A stretch of 64,000 bases of DNA from the NCBI GenBank assembly GCA_009869945.1, contig WIXG01000123.1, forward strand, positions 1-64,000, written 5' to 3'. Position numbers and translations under genes: made by a program. Below the pieces are notes generated by a model. That model saw only the letters and a list, made by a program, of their open reading frames with translations. It was not told where the DNA came from and made no database searches. This document shows, one piece after another, positions 40,309 to 59,640 of the stretch (the first letter of the stretch is position 1; the number at the start of each line of letters is the position of its first letter). The stretch is from Mesaphorura yosii (Eukaryota; Arthropoda; Collembola; Poduromorpha; Tullbergiidae).

Positions 40309-40314
40309 TTTATT
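40309..40314 (-). terminator. Polyadenylation signal of the basic membrane-protein gene
   Basis: AATAAA on the minus strand (TTTATT on plus), 81 bases past the stop at 40395. It is the first canonical signal downstream of that gene. Confidence 0.7.
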
Positions 40315-40394
40315 GAGCCTTTGATCCTCACCATCGCTTGCCTTTGGAAGTTTTCCCTAGAAGACGTACAATGAGCGCCATTAACATTGAACCT

Positions 40395-41485
40395 CTAAAT
40401 TTGTGAGCTAGCCAACTTACCCTTACGAATTAGTCCAATTTTCTTGGCAGAGAGAGTCTGCTTAGGCCCAGCAGCCCTCTTAAGCTTCAGGATGCGCAGA
40501 ACGCTGGTCAGAAATTGGCGCGGATTCGGTGTTGGTCGGATGATCGTCATGATCTTCACCGTCAGACGGGCCCAGTTTTTCAGAAGGAAACATTGAACAC
40601 TCTTCATAAATTTGACGAGAGCCCCAGCACGTTTTGCCATTCGCTGAAGCTTGTTCTTTTGGTTACGACGTTGAGCTCGTGATAGAGGTTGGCCATCCTC
40701 TGCTTGCTTGGACTGAATGGGTTGTGGAGTTGTTGGGCGTCGTGGCAATTCCGGAAGTTTCATTCGTTTCACGTGGATTTTCCGTTGTTTCTTTCCTTTC
40801 GGTTTCGCAGGTTGTTTCGGGTGGGGCTCTGCTTCCTAGAATTCATATTCGACAGAATATAAACTTTTCATTAACCGAACTAGGATTAACTCATTAGATA
40901 CCTGTACCTTTGCATCTTGAACTGCCGGGTTATTGTTCTTATCACCAGGAGGAGTGGTTGGCCACTTTTTCTTTTTCTGTCCACTAGGTTCATTGTCCGC
41001 GTTTTGAGAAGTCGATGGTCGTGGGCGCCTCCTTCTTCTTCGGCCGTAAAACTGAAATCGCCGTCCCTTCATTTCAGGGGTAAAGCATCCAATATAAAAA
41101 TTGGTGATTTATTTGATCTTACCGGACTCGGGAAGAGCCCAAGCTTATACAACCCGATTTCAAGGAGGGCAATTAGGACTCCAATGGTTAAGCCAAAGCC
41201 AACAGACAAGAAGAAAGTTATACCAAAATCAACATGGCACACCTACCAAAGTTAGCATTAGCATGAAGGAATTTCGTGAGCTGTTGTGCATTCCGAACAG
41301 ATAACCGAAGGTGAAACTAAATTTGCATTTACCTTACAACATCCACATGCAGTCTTATTGCCACCTGCCAAATAGCTCGTCGGAGCAACTCCATAACCCG
41401 GGGCAGGACAAGAATCGCCAGGCTCCAGCATCAATTCAGTCATATTGACAGACATGACTTTTTCAGACATACTTTTCTCAGACAT
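40395..41485 (-). CDS. Uncharacterised basic single-pass membrane protein, 287 residues, 4 exons
   Basis: Exons on minus: 41485-41333, 41242-41123, 41051-40902, 40835-40395, all phase 0 with GT-AG borders. I do not recognise a family. The start is the ATG at 41485; the frame opens further upstream only with a GTG. Residues 1-51 are Ser/Met-rich, then Pro/Gly (CPAPGYGVAPTSYLAGG). A cluster CGCCKVC ends one residue before a hydrophobic segment (residues ~54-86: VDFGITFFLSVGFGLTIGVL then IALLEIGLYKLGLF). Immediately after it comes a run of six Arg (~residues 94-99) and about 190 very basic, Lys/Arg/Pro-rich residues (KKKKWP, PKPKGKKQRKIHVKRMK). By the positive-inside rule the basic tail is cytoplasmic or nucleoplasmic. 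The juxtamembrane cysteines are candidate palmitoylation sites (inference). There is no cleavable signal peptide. Exact borders are well supported by frame; function is unknown. Confidence 0.78.
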
Positions 41486-41512
41486 CTCACTACTGACAAC
41501 TCCAATGATCAC

Positions 41513-42882
41513 TTAGCTAAAATAGTACTTTAAGGCAATTATAACCTCCATTAACTAATTACTGATCATTAATCACCGGAAATTTGCGAAATTAAATCAA
41601 AGACGAAAATCCGACAACATCACTCTTCGAACGAAAAGGGCAGACTAAAAGTTTTCTGAGAGATCATTTGCTTGCTGCATGTTTGCTTGCTTCTGCTGTT
41701 TGCCACATCGTTTGCAACGTCTTGCAATATAGCAATGCAGTGCAACTCGATGCGCTCTATTGGCAACAGCACCAAACCGACTTTTTTGATTTCACCAATG
41801 CTAAAGCTGAAATGATTATCATGAGACGTTAATTAAGCTCGATTTTGCTGATTATGAGGTAAACTGATTCATTTCAGTGTTTACTAATATGAACAATATG
41901 AACATTTAATACTGCCTGTGCCCCGACGACAACGACGCTGATCCAGTTTGACATAATTTCATTTTATTTTTCATCTCTTCATTTTCATAATAAATCTAAG
42001 CCCTTTGACTCATATCTAAAACAATGGAATAATGACATAAACATAATCTTAGAGATAAATTAACGTTCTCATTCTGAACTTAACTAAGTTGAATTACAAA
42101 AATTGGTTAACAAATCATCCGTATGCACTTTGGTACAGAGTTCCAAGAACGGTATCCAACTGATCGACCTGAGAACAAAGCAGCAGATATGAGAGCAGGA
42201 GTTGACCACGCCTGCAGGGATGAATTCTTCGGTTCGGTGATTTGTTGCATGAAATTACTGGATAATTTCATGTAAAATGAATTGGATATAATTTTTGCAT
42301 TTTCCGTTTTGCTTGCTATCAATACTAAATAAAATTGTATCCCTTCATGAACTTGCAATTGCAATTCCTCACGCTAAACGTATTTGCATATGCTTAGGCT
42401 GTTGGGGCTTTTTGCTTTGGTTGCAGAAGAATACCTCTATTATTGACTTTGCATAATTTTTATCTTTTCGATTTGGATCACATACGATCATCGTATAGAC
42501 AGAAATTCAGAGCTCATTCGCTGAATGGCCGCCACAAGCTAATCTTGAGCCTTGTCTACCTGTACCTCGCCTCGCCTGACAATACACTTTCTGATATCTC
42601 CATAAAAATATACAGACCGATGAGATCTTATTTCCAATATGTCTTACAAACTAAAACTGCGTACCACGAAACGTTGGCTCGATGTTGTGAAACAACCCAA
42701 AATAAACTCAAACCAAACTCCGATAAAATTGTGAAGGTAAAACGAACTATATAAATTTAACAAGTATCTCCGTTGTTGTAATTAGAATAGATATTGATCC
42801 AGCAATAGTTATTTGTTAATGGCCCACCTGACCTAACTTTTTGATGTTCGTTCGGGATCTCTGTTGAGATAATTGTGACATT
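41513..42882. other. Intergenic, no gene seen
   Basis: AT-rich. Frames at 42107-42364 (-) and 42443-42754 (+) lack family signal and splice context. The 5' flank of the membrane-protein gene lies at its left end. Confidence 0.55.
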
Positions 42883-43335
42883 TTACTGCACTACGGGGAA
42901 TAGGGCCAGAGATAAGAACTTGGGAGAGGATTTGCATATTCTGAATACAGATTCCGACTTTGCCCTCAGCCCATGATAAAAATTAACCCACACCTCGCTC
43001 CAGAATTCTTGGCTGGCTACTTTACATGAAGTGGCGCTAATGTGCTCCACAGAATCGACTCGATGGGTGCCACACAATCGAGACTGAAGTATCAAAAATT
43101 GTTGGTCAAATATTGAAGTAAAGAAGTTTACAAAATATTTAGTAACTTGGCGAATTGCGCTCCATCCGACTTTCATTTTCGAACACATTTGACAATTGTC
43201 CGAGACGTCAATTTCGGTTAGTGGCCGATCTCCGAAACTATCACTAAACAGTCTCATGATTAGATTAGTAGCTAAGTGACAAGAGAATCGGTCTCGTATT
43301 GCGGTCAACATGTCAACTCCCGCCGTCCCACTCAT
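42883..43335 (-). CDS. Hypothetical protein, 150 codons, single open frame
   Basis: Begins ATG at 43335 and ends TAA at 42883-42885. The frame is uninterrupted in AT-rich sequence, where 150 codons is uncommon by chance. Its composition is protein-like: several Phe/Trp/Leu blocks and eight cysteines, for example SDNCQMCSKMKVGW and QEFWSEVWVNFYHGL. I recognise no domain. It lies about 420 bases downstream of the UBE2G1 last exon on the same strand. It could be a small intronless gene, a retained fragment, or chance. No polyadenylation signal was pinned down. Confidence 0.35.
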   Translation of the reverse strand: MSGTAGVDMLTAIRDRFSCHLATNLIMRLFSDSFGDRPLTEIDVSDNCQMCSKMKVGWSAIRQVTKYFVNFFTSIFDQQFLILQSRLCGTHRVDSVEHISATSCKVASQEFWSEVWVNFYHGLRAKSESVFRICKSSPKFLSLALFPVVQ

Positions 43336-43757
43336 TGACGCAACCGAGACATCTCAGATCTTGCTACAATTAATCACCTACTCTTGTAATTTAAAATCAC
43401 AAATTGCGTGGCGCGATGCGTTGCGATGTTTGGTGCCGTGGAGCGACGGATTCGAAGTTCGAACCCTTCAGTAATTGTACCCTTACATTAGTTTAAAACA
43501 TTTTACTAGGTAATTTGGGAATTGGGAACACGTTTAAAATTGTTGACCTTGCCTAGCTTATTAAATTTTTAACGTAGCATAATTTTTTTATACTAGCGCA
43601 GTAAAATTGAGAACCCAAGTGTAGACGTTTAAGAAGCAGATTGATTTCCTGCTTTTTGTAGCAGATGAACTGTTTTGGAAATCAGTCGTTTGAGGGAAAC
43701 ACTCGAAACACGTTGCTGAAGAAGATGGATGAGATATTGTTTAAGGATTTAAAGGCG

Positions 43758-44694
43758 TTCTGCAGAATAAAAAAAACATGAAAGGAATTCGACTAATTGT
43801 TCATGTGAAGTTTCAGAATTGTTCACAAAAACTTACATTCTTCCTGACTCCTCCGTACACATTTAGCAACTTTTCGTTTAAATTCTGTATAATTCTCTCG
43901 CCATTCTTTCTGTAATTCGAATTGATTAAAAATCGAACTCGATTAAGATAAATAATAAACGCATAAGGCCAGAATCCTGCAAGCACTTACTGCGGCGTCG
44001 ACATTTGCTGGACTTTCATCGTTAGGGTCGGCTAGCATGGAAATTACTGATATTAGAATTGTTTCCACTGTGTGAACAGGTAACCATCTTTCTGAGGCCT
44101 TTTCGTATCCCCACTTGTCATCACCCGGTTCATGAAGAATTGAAATGCAAACATCTCCAGTTTTATCAACTGTAATCAAAGGTGAAGATTAAATTTATGC
44201 ACTAGAAATTAATAAAATTGTGAAATTAAGTGCAGTGCAGATGTAGACTTACTATTTGGATGCCAGATTTCGGTAATGAATTTCATTTTTGGCGGACGCA
44301 AAGGGTATTCCCGTGGAAAGTATAAATGCGCTTTGAAGAATCCTCCCTCACTAAATTAGGAAACAAAATTAGATCAAAATAAGAGACCGAGTAAGGCAGG
44401 AATTGACAATTACATTTTCACGACATTAAAAACTTACTAAAGCGTATCTGGAGGGCCAATGATAAGTACTTCCCACTTGTAAATATCCATATCATCAATT
44501 AATCCAGCCGAGAACCCTTCAACAGGGTTTTTGTTTAATTCTGAAATACAAAGCAAAGTTTTAGGCAACAGGTTTACGACAACTTAAGGTCAGGTTATTG
44601 AGTTAAAATAGTAATCGAAAATTAATTAATTAAATTGCTTTAACTTACCAGATAATTGTTTTCGAAGCAAAAGAGCTGACTGTGGCTCCGCCAT
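43758..44694 (-). CDS. UBE2G1: Ubiquitin-conjugating enzyme E2 G1, 166 residues, 6 exons
   Basis: Accepts ubiquitin from E1 on a catalytic cysteine and passes it to E3-bound substrates; G1-type E2s favour Lys48 chains. Exons on minus: 44694-44649, 44540-44438, 44350-44253, 44169-43991, 43909-43837, and 43759-43758 for the end of the stop. Junctions are GT-AG and in frame. The start [20 protein letters not shown] fits the family. Catalytic Cys90 lies in [16 protein letters not shown], with the HPN motif at 80-82. The acidic-loop insertion [17 protein letters not shown] (95-111) marks the UBE2G/UBE2R group, and [16 protein letters not shown] follows. It ends [11 protein letters not shown]. Length is close to human UBE2G1 (170). 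A GCAG directly before the CC-ATG suggests a 5' UTR intron. The last coding T at 43837 appears to join AA at 43759-43758 to form the stop; reading through the donor instead would add CKFL and then TGA. Confidence 0.96.
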
Positions 44695-44699
44695 GGCTG

Positions 44700-47600
44700 C
44701 AAATATGTACGAAGTGAGTTACGAAGTTTGGGTACGAAGATCGGGCTCCTCGGGGCTATCTGCAAGGATTCATAAAACCTTATGGTGAAGAAAGGTTTAA
44801 AACCAAACGCTAAATAGACGCCTTAAAAGGTTCTTCTAAGCTGCTCGATTCTCTGATCAGTGCTTTACTGACTAAATGTTAGCAGTAGAGTTTACTATAA
44901 TGCGTAATTAGGTCAGGATGAAACAAAACGTCTTACCGTTTAAGGGACTGGCTACCTTCTGTCCCTGAAGGCGATAGTCGATGTGGGCACTTGGATCTGG
45001 ACTTGTTAGTGCCGAATTGTCCTTGACTACTACGCTCCAGTTGAATTTTAATTCTATTAAATCAAATCAGTCCACGAAGTTAACCCCACTAGTCTGGTGG
45101 CAAAAGGACCACAACATGGTGAATCAGAATAAAATCTTACCCTAACTTTGAGAATAATTGACTCCTTAAGTGAAGGAGATCCTGGGGGTTGACTGTATCC
45201 AGATAAGACAAAGAACAGGATCCAAATTCAGCGTCTTTTTTCTTAGTTGGATGAATCGATAGCTATCTTGTGGATTAATGCCCAGATTGAGCGATCTTTC
45301 GTTGGTTCTTGATTTCTTGGCAATGCAGTAAGTGCATAGATAGTAAATTTGCAATTATTTGCTCGCTGTTTTGGAGCTCCACTGCTGGAAATTACAGAAA
45401 GTGAAGAAAATGACCAGTCACCAGCGTTGAGAGAAATTGGGATGAAGAAATCAACCAAATGTAACTGTACAGCGCTGACGAGGTTGTTGGAAAGCAATGC
45501 AATATGCAACGCACGTTATCACAAAGCACGACGGGGTCCGTGTACATAAACACTTTGTAGAAAAATCTTTAAACAGAGTCCGCACCAGATGTTGCTAGAG
45601 ATGGGAATATAGCTAGAAGCTTGAAGTAATCGAGTAAGACTACACAGCGCAATGCAAGACTATAGAATTCCTGTTCGTTTCTCACCTCTGTTCCTTACTA
45701 TCGTTCTCAGATGTTCCTTGGCAATGCAAACAAGGTTTTGTATTCCTTAACGTGCTTCTGCACATACGTACGGTCCCTTCACTCTGCAGCTGCTGCTGGC
45801 GTTGTCGATTCCTTTTTCATTCGTCTCGTTGCCATACATTTTTGGTTTCTTCGGAACCTTCCAATTCCATGGTAGGTTTGCGAAAAGAAAGCCTCTGATT
45901 CGATTAAATTCGTGTTCACATGACTTACAGGTGAACGGCACAGGCATTCCCTGTTCAAGCTATGCAATTGGATAGAGTTGGGAACCTACTTATGACTTGG
46001 CTGGGCTGCTAAAGCCGCAAAGAGCCGTGATATGCCAATTGCTCAATTCTTTTCGTGCATGTTAAGTAGATGGGGCATCATGAAAGATTTCGAATGCGAA
46101 AGAAAAGCGTCTCATGTCAACATTCTTCGACCATATCACAACATTTGTCTTCATTTTTGTCTTGAAAGAAGAACAGACCAAAACTGAGGCCATTCTTACC
46201 AGGAGGTCCATTGTCGAGCGCACATTAAACACGACAAATGAATTACTGAGAGTCCACCTACCACCTTGTTGTGGTCAATTCTTGCCACAACAATTACTCA
46301 TACGTATATACAAGTGCTCTGCCCATTGCGACAAATAAAATATACCCAATCTTAGGCATGCTTACTGGAATGGTCATTGGTCAAGAGTATGTAATATGAA
46401 ACCACACTTGTGAAATCATCATTCAATGGGTCATTTACTCTCAGTTGCCGGACTCTGCAACGCAGTCCAGCAATGCATTGATTTTGATGGCTGTGGAGAT
46501 TCGTTCGCAGTTCTCATTTTTCCCACATGCATGTGCGTTGTTGCTGGAAGAGACATTGACATTCGTGTATGAAGACAGCAAGAAGCACTGCACTGGTTTT
46601 GGCTTTGAGTTTCGATGTGTCGAATCGGATCATCCCGTGAGACGGAATTCGAGAAGTATAGTCGAATTTCAAAGCTGAGGATCGACGAATAATTACAAGG
46701 ACGCTCTTGTTATCAGTAATATTCTTAGCCGAATCTTCACCTTATTGTTGGAATCTAATACTACGATCGAAATATCTTCCTTGATGATGGAAGAAAACTG
46801 GAAGGCACGAGCTTAGTAAATTTGGCAGTGAACAATTTGGATCTTAACTCCGTGCATGATGTTCAAAACAAGAAGCTTGGTCCGGCATTGGTCAACGGTT
46901 CAACGCTTCTTCGTCATCTTGTTAGAAATGGAAAATATTGTGGATTCAATCGTCGCAGACTGTATACTAAGAACAAACTAATTCAGTCAAATTAATTAGG
47001 TTAAGCTTACAAAATACTTCCGGCTGCTGTCCCGTTACCCAATTCCACCAGATGTTTGAAACAAAAGTAATATTTGTGTTATAAAAACAACATAATGAAC
47101 TCGGTTCCAGTTGACTCAATTTTTGTCACTTTTCCATTTTACATTGCGTCTTTGCGCGTCTCACGTCATATCAATGTCATTCCAAGTCTTTCCTTCTCGG
47201 AATCACAATTATTAGTCGTATCGTAAATCGTATCGTACTTGCAAGTCAGCAGTCACGGCACAAATGCATAGATCTAAAAGTATGGATCACCAAGACAAAA
47301 AATTCCAACTGCACTTCGCATCTGCAATCTGTGTCGGGAATTTACGAGTGACAGCTCATAACAGTAACTTTTGCAATGCGAAGCGTTCTAAATGCTTTAT
47401 TGTGACAAATTCAATGGTCCGCAATTCACTCGTGATAGGAATGCGAGTCGTAGTCATAATGAGACAAGCGAAGCTATTAAGGCCTACACGCGAAACATAT
47501 TTGATTATTAACTCAGACTTTTATGAGCCGAGTTATTCTTAGCTCGTTGCGAGAATTCCGTCGCATTCGCGGTGCATTGAACACGAATTTTGTCCTCGTA

Positions 47601-48960
47601 GATTCTAGTTTCGTTCCCACAGGCTCGAATCGTGAATTTCCGCGTTGATCTTGTAAGATGCTAGACGAGCTTTAGGAAATGACAAGTACAAATCATTTGC
47701 TCACTTGAGACTGACGAATGTTTGCTTCGCGACTTCAAGTGTACGTCCTTATGTGATGAATTATTGCAGTAATTCGAGAATTTATGCTCACAAACTGATC
47801 GATCTGAGCGTGAGTGGCTAGCGTACGATAATATTTACTTAATTGATGAAGTATGGCCCAAATTCATCATCATCCACAAGTTGTTCGAGTTTCAAATTAC
47901 AAATCGGATCGGACTGCATTCTGACTTTAAACTTAAGGTCTTTATCTACTGACTTGGCTGTGCCTCTGGACCTCGAAAATGGTGACAGCGACAGTCACGC
48001 TCGCTCGCCTCGCCTCGTCCATCCCTTCTAAAACTCAGGCTGGTACGATTGACGATTATGACACTTCATCATTGGCGAGCTCTACCAACTGCGCTGCGGG
48101 GAAGCAAGAACAAATTACACATCGCATGTCACTCAAGAGCGGATGGACAGTTCCATTCCACATTTCCACATGTCTCTCACAAACGAAGAGCGGCAGAAAT
48201 AATGGCAGCAGGAGAATTTTGACATTTCTGATCTTGACTTTACTTTTGAGCCGGTCTTTACTCCGATTTTGGGGGGCTACTTTGCATCGTCTCACCGAAA
48301 ACTGCACTGTAGTAATAATTTACATATACCGTGTGTACTCTTTGGCTATTTGGGAGGTTTGCATCTTGAACTCAGCTTGAGTACGCTATTTGGAGAAGGA
48401 ATCTTCTTCAATCTTCTGGTTTATCTCAAATCCTCTTGTAAACAGATCCAACTGCAGAAAGAAAACATTTTGCTTTCTAACGCAGCATGCTACAACTACG
48501 TGTGCGTGACTGCGTGGTCTGGCTGGTTAATAATCATCGTCATCAAGTTTTAAGATTTTATTACTGATACACCAAACCAGATCATCTCTCCAACCCAGCG
48601 GTCCAGCAAGCACTCGCAATTAATTACGCTATCAATTCTGGGGCTCTTAAGTAATATTTTCATTACGTTTGTAGAAAATTTACTTCTGTACATCTCGCGT
48701 ATTGCGCTGCATTTTTTGTAACACCCTTCGATGTGTTTGCCTTGCACTTGCAGGGAAAAGACGAGACGAGACGGAAGACAGATGGGGAACATAATACAGT
48801 CATTAGTAACAGATTGTCAAGAGTCAATGGTGTCAGCCGAATGGTAATGCATCTTCGAATGGAATTCCAGGCTCCTGCAGCATTCCGGCCACTGTCAGGC
48901 ATGAGCAAAATGTAATTTCAAAAGCATGAGACGCGAGCCCAAGCCCCAAGGTTTGTTGAT
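44700..48960. other. Intergenic 4.3 kb between UBE2G1 and org-1; no gene supported
   Basis: Contains the UBE2G1 5' flank and possible 5' UTR exons. Frames at 45747-45967 (-), 46445-46678 (+), 47264-47542 (+) and 47979-48380 (+) are open without family similarity, splice partners or consistent composition. I see no transposon arms or tRNA. Confidence 0.5.
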
Positions 48961-48966
48961 TTTATT
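48961..48966 (-). terminator. Polyadenylation signal of org-1
   Basis: AATAAA on the minus strand, 217 bases beyond the org-1 stop. It is the first canonical signal I see downstream, giving a short 3' UTR (49182 to about 48940). Confidence 0.65.
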
Positions 48967-49182
48967 ACGCATTTACTGAACGTAACGAGTTTTAACAACG
49001 CTAAATGAAGTGCATAGAGAATTAAATATAAACGATTGCTGATACTAAAGCGTAAAGTCGCATAAAGAGTATTTAATTTGGTAATGTGTAAAATTGACTA
49101 ATCTAAATGGACCTGAGCTACAAAGCGTTAATTTTCTTATAAATTTGCAAATAGCGTAGCTCAAAGGAGTCAGTAATTTATC

Positions 49183-56103
<6,921 letters not shown>

Positions 56104-59100
56104 GATAGCCCTACTTTTAAAAATCACCTTTGTTGTTTATGTTGCATTCTATTCGCTCACTGTCATACTCAATGCACACTCGCAGAAGTTTACGGGTTAA
56201 CAAAATCTTACTTTCTAAAGTTTTCACGAATTCACCAGCCCAGGGCTACAACACTCGAAGATTTTTATCTTCCAGATTATAAATCCACCACGGAAAGTTA
56301 AGAATACGATCAATTGACTTTAGTACAAAGCAGCCAAACCAGCTTCTTAAAATTAAGGCACTTCTGATTTCAGATAAAATCGTTTGTTGTTTACTTCACG
56401 GACCTCAGCTTCGAATAAGTCAAGTCGGATTGATACGTTTCGTTTGCTCAAATTGTTGAAAGTCTTGGCTTTTCAGCGACGGCAAACCCGAGTTCGTCAT
56501 CTTCCTGTAGCCGTATTCGGTCCCGAAAAGTTGTATAAGCATTTGCGAAGCATTGGGATAATCTCCTTACAAGATTAGTCATCATCGGCGTGGACGTGGA
56601 AGCCTGAAGCTAAAGAACCCATAGCTTTAATTCCGCTTTTGCTGAAAGCGAGTTAAGAACCCAAAGCTTGAATGAAGCCCCAGACGAAGAAGAAAGTGAA
56701 AAGGATGGGAGGTTCTTCGTTTACGAGTTTTGCTTCGAGTCCACCCTTGGAGCCTTGCAATTTGTCTACCGTGCTTCTCAAGTTCCTCCTTCTCCTACAA
56801 GTATTCCTCTCCGGGTCAGGAACATGCAGAGGAGCTCGATCACTGTCACAGCAAAGAACTGCAGACGTGCGTCGTAGTGTTCGTGTGCTTAGTTGCTGGG
56901 AAGAAATGCCAAAAATCTCGGAGTATTATATTCCCATACATTCATTCAGATAATGTTCCTGTGCCTTTACCATTGCATGTCATTTGCCATTTTGTGTTGT
57001 CTCGTAAATTATTCACATTCTTCAGTAATGCGCTGACATTCCACGAAAATTTGCGACCAAGAAATGAACTTACAAGTTTACATTTTACTGCTGGCGCGAG
57101 CTGCCAGCTGTAAACCTTGGACTTTTATAGTCATGTTAATGTGAACTTCAGTACTTATAGAAATTTTATGTCAATGCCGACGGATACCATCTGCAGCAGC
57201 CGGTAACTGAAGTGTAAATGATACAGTTTCTTTACGTTAGTTTTATTGAACTTCAAATTCACCATGCTACATATGGTAGGACGCAAGAGGCAAGAAAAAT
57301 ATGAAGAGTTTCACTCAGAGTTACTAAACTTCCAAATTTTTGGGATTTCCAATTTTTACGATTGACGAGTTGAAAAATATTAGTCTGAAGCCAAACGAAT
57401 CTCAAGATTTATCTTCATGAAGTCGCAAGAGCTCGAATGCAGATAAGATATTCATGGTCTATAGGTCACTCCAAACTGAGACACATTCCTCAAGTCGGTT
57501 GCAAATGTTAGATTCAATGTTGATTTAAAGAGTTTTTCCAAAGTCAATGTTTTGCTACCACAGTTGCTCAAATAATGCCATGGCCTGGAAGGGCAGCCGG
57601 AATAGGATTTCCAACCTCCATCTACGTGGTCTTCAAATCTATAAATTTTGTAAATTATGAGTTTTTAGTTCCGGTCAAGTACAAGAAGCGCGTAAACTGC
57701 AACTTATTATTTCAGGAGGGACAGGCTACAATGCGCGAGTCCCCAAACAGAAACTAAGGTGATACAATTTCATGCGCTATTAAGATCTGTAACTAGTTCT
57801 GCGAGATGTTGAGGTTTTGTTTTGCTTTTCGTACGACATGAATGGAAGACGAACCCCAGGCAAGTTAAGAATAAGTTCAGGCTTGAGTTTGGGAAGGAAT
57901 ATTTCAAAACACAGAATCAAAGCAGTAGCAGCAGGGCGAAGGCGAAATGATTAATTCGTTAAGGCCCCCAACTGTGAGTCGTCTTGTAAATGTTTTCCAT
58001 TTCCAAATCCTCCAAAACCAAAATTGTCCTTCCCTTTTTGTTACTCATGTTCTCGGTCCCAAAGCCCAAGACTCTAGACTCATGCCTGCTGCTACTACAT
58101 TATAAAATCCGAAATACAAAACAAACACGGAGAATCATTAATTATTAACTACTGTTAAATTACACATTTTAATGTGTACAGTACGAAACAGGCCAGGCAG
58201 GAACAGGGGACGAATGTGTAATATTGGTTACGACTTTTACAATCACAACATTCAACATTTCTAGGCAATGCAACATCAAGTTTTCTTCGATGTAGGTTTC
58301 CAGCTGGCCAAGCAGCTCCTGGAAAGAATGCTGGAGACTTTAAGAACAAGAGTCCATAAACGTGGTCGTGGAAAAATTTAATCACTCTGCAGAGTGGAGA
58401 GATATTAAATCAGAATTGACTTTTATAGCGGTGGTTCGAGATTATTGCCATGAAGATGATTTTCGTAAACTACGAAAACAATCCATAAAAGTATTTATCT
58501 CCAGCTCGTGTTTACACATTGGAGCATCTTAAATTATGCGAGCATTAAACGTACAGCCTCGTCGAGTGTAAATATTTGTACTTTCGTCTAGCTCCGGATT
58601 TTGTAAACTTTTTCACCACATTTTTATGATGTGCTGCGTGCTGAATGAATATGCTGAGATGCTCGGATCATTCACAGAGTGAAAACATGAACAGCACGAG
58701 AGACTTGAGACTAAATGTTTTTCAAGAAGAGTGAACGATTGAGACGACGAGAAAGAAAGAGTCTCATGAATCTGTCGTCGGTGCAGATATTGAGCTTCTT
58801 TTTCCTCTACTTTACATTTCCCAGAGTCAAAGAGCATCGCCACGCTGCTGCTGGCTGTGCTGGAGATGAAGATGAGGATGAGGTGAAAAAATTGTTACAA
58901 GTAACGACAGAAAATTTCATCGACATCGACCAACTGTGAAAACTGTAGCGAAAACATGCACGCAGAAGCTGCCATTAGACATTGCATGCTTTCATTATTG
59001 GATTCTGTCTTGGCTTGGTCGTAGCCAGCTTTTATTTCGCTATAAGACGCGAGACAGCTGTTTACATTTTATTGACATTTTCTATTACCTTTTGCATAGC

Positions 59101-59634
59101 GTTTATTATTACGGCAAGCTCGTGGAGCCTGAGCAGACTACGCTAGATTTTATGCGCAAAATGCTTCGTGTCAAGATGGAATTCGTATTCGTAGCTTGGT
59201 TCGGACTCCTCGCTTTCACAATATTGCCACATTTTATAATTATTACTCACTGCGACGTGGATGATGGACGAGAATTCATTTCGCCGATTCAAAAAATCAG
59301 ACGATTCGTGTTTACCAAATAAAAATCTTTTAAATCTCATTCACACTTCACCCGTTCGCCATACGCGTTACAAAATGGAAATTGGAAGTGGGACGGGAGT
59401 GGTCCCGTTCATGAACGCAGAACTGGAAGCGGATGGTCCAGATCTTAGCGATCGTCTTCTTGCTGGCTGTCAACAACTTCTTTTAAGACATATTCAACTG
59501 CTGCACGTTGCACAGTCACTCAAGAACAGCAGAAATTAAATGGTGTGAAATTTATGTTTATTGCCTCCCTTCGATTTGTACTTTGTACAACGTTTTGGCC
59601 AACTACTGTCATTTAAAATTAACAATGTTACAGT
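56104..59634. other. org-1 upstream flank / intergenic, no gene supported
   Basis: Contains the org-1 promoter region, not pinpointed. Frames at 56730-57113 (+), 58715-58939 (+) and 58936-59322 (+) were examined. The last has hydrophobic blocks but begins only at a GTG, and no splice-consistent extension was found. No repeat or RNA gene seen. Confidence 0.5.
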
Positions 59635-59640
59635 TTTATT
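59635..59640 (-). terminator. Polyadenylation signal abutting the stop codon of the His-rich protein gene
   Basis: AATAAA on the minus strand begins immediately after the TAA at 59641-59643. A second AATAAA lies at 59557-59562. The mRNA therefore has a very short 3' UTR, or uses the second site (about 100 bases). Confidence 0.7.

Noticed and set aside
43395-43475. TTCGAAC T-loop-like sequence suggesting a tRNA
   Set aside because: No matching acceptor or anticodon stems on either strand.
47979-48380. Plus-strand 133-codon frame
   Set aside because: No conserved content, overlapped by other frames, and no splice or promoter context.
58715-59322. Two plus-strand frames, one with hydrophobic blocks
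   Set aside because: The second begins only at GTG, no plausible signal peptide or splice extension was found, and the first reads as chance sequence.
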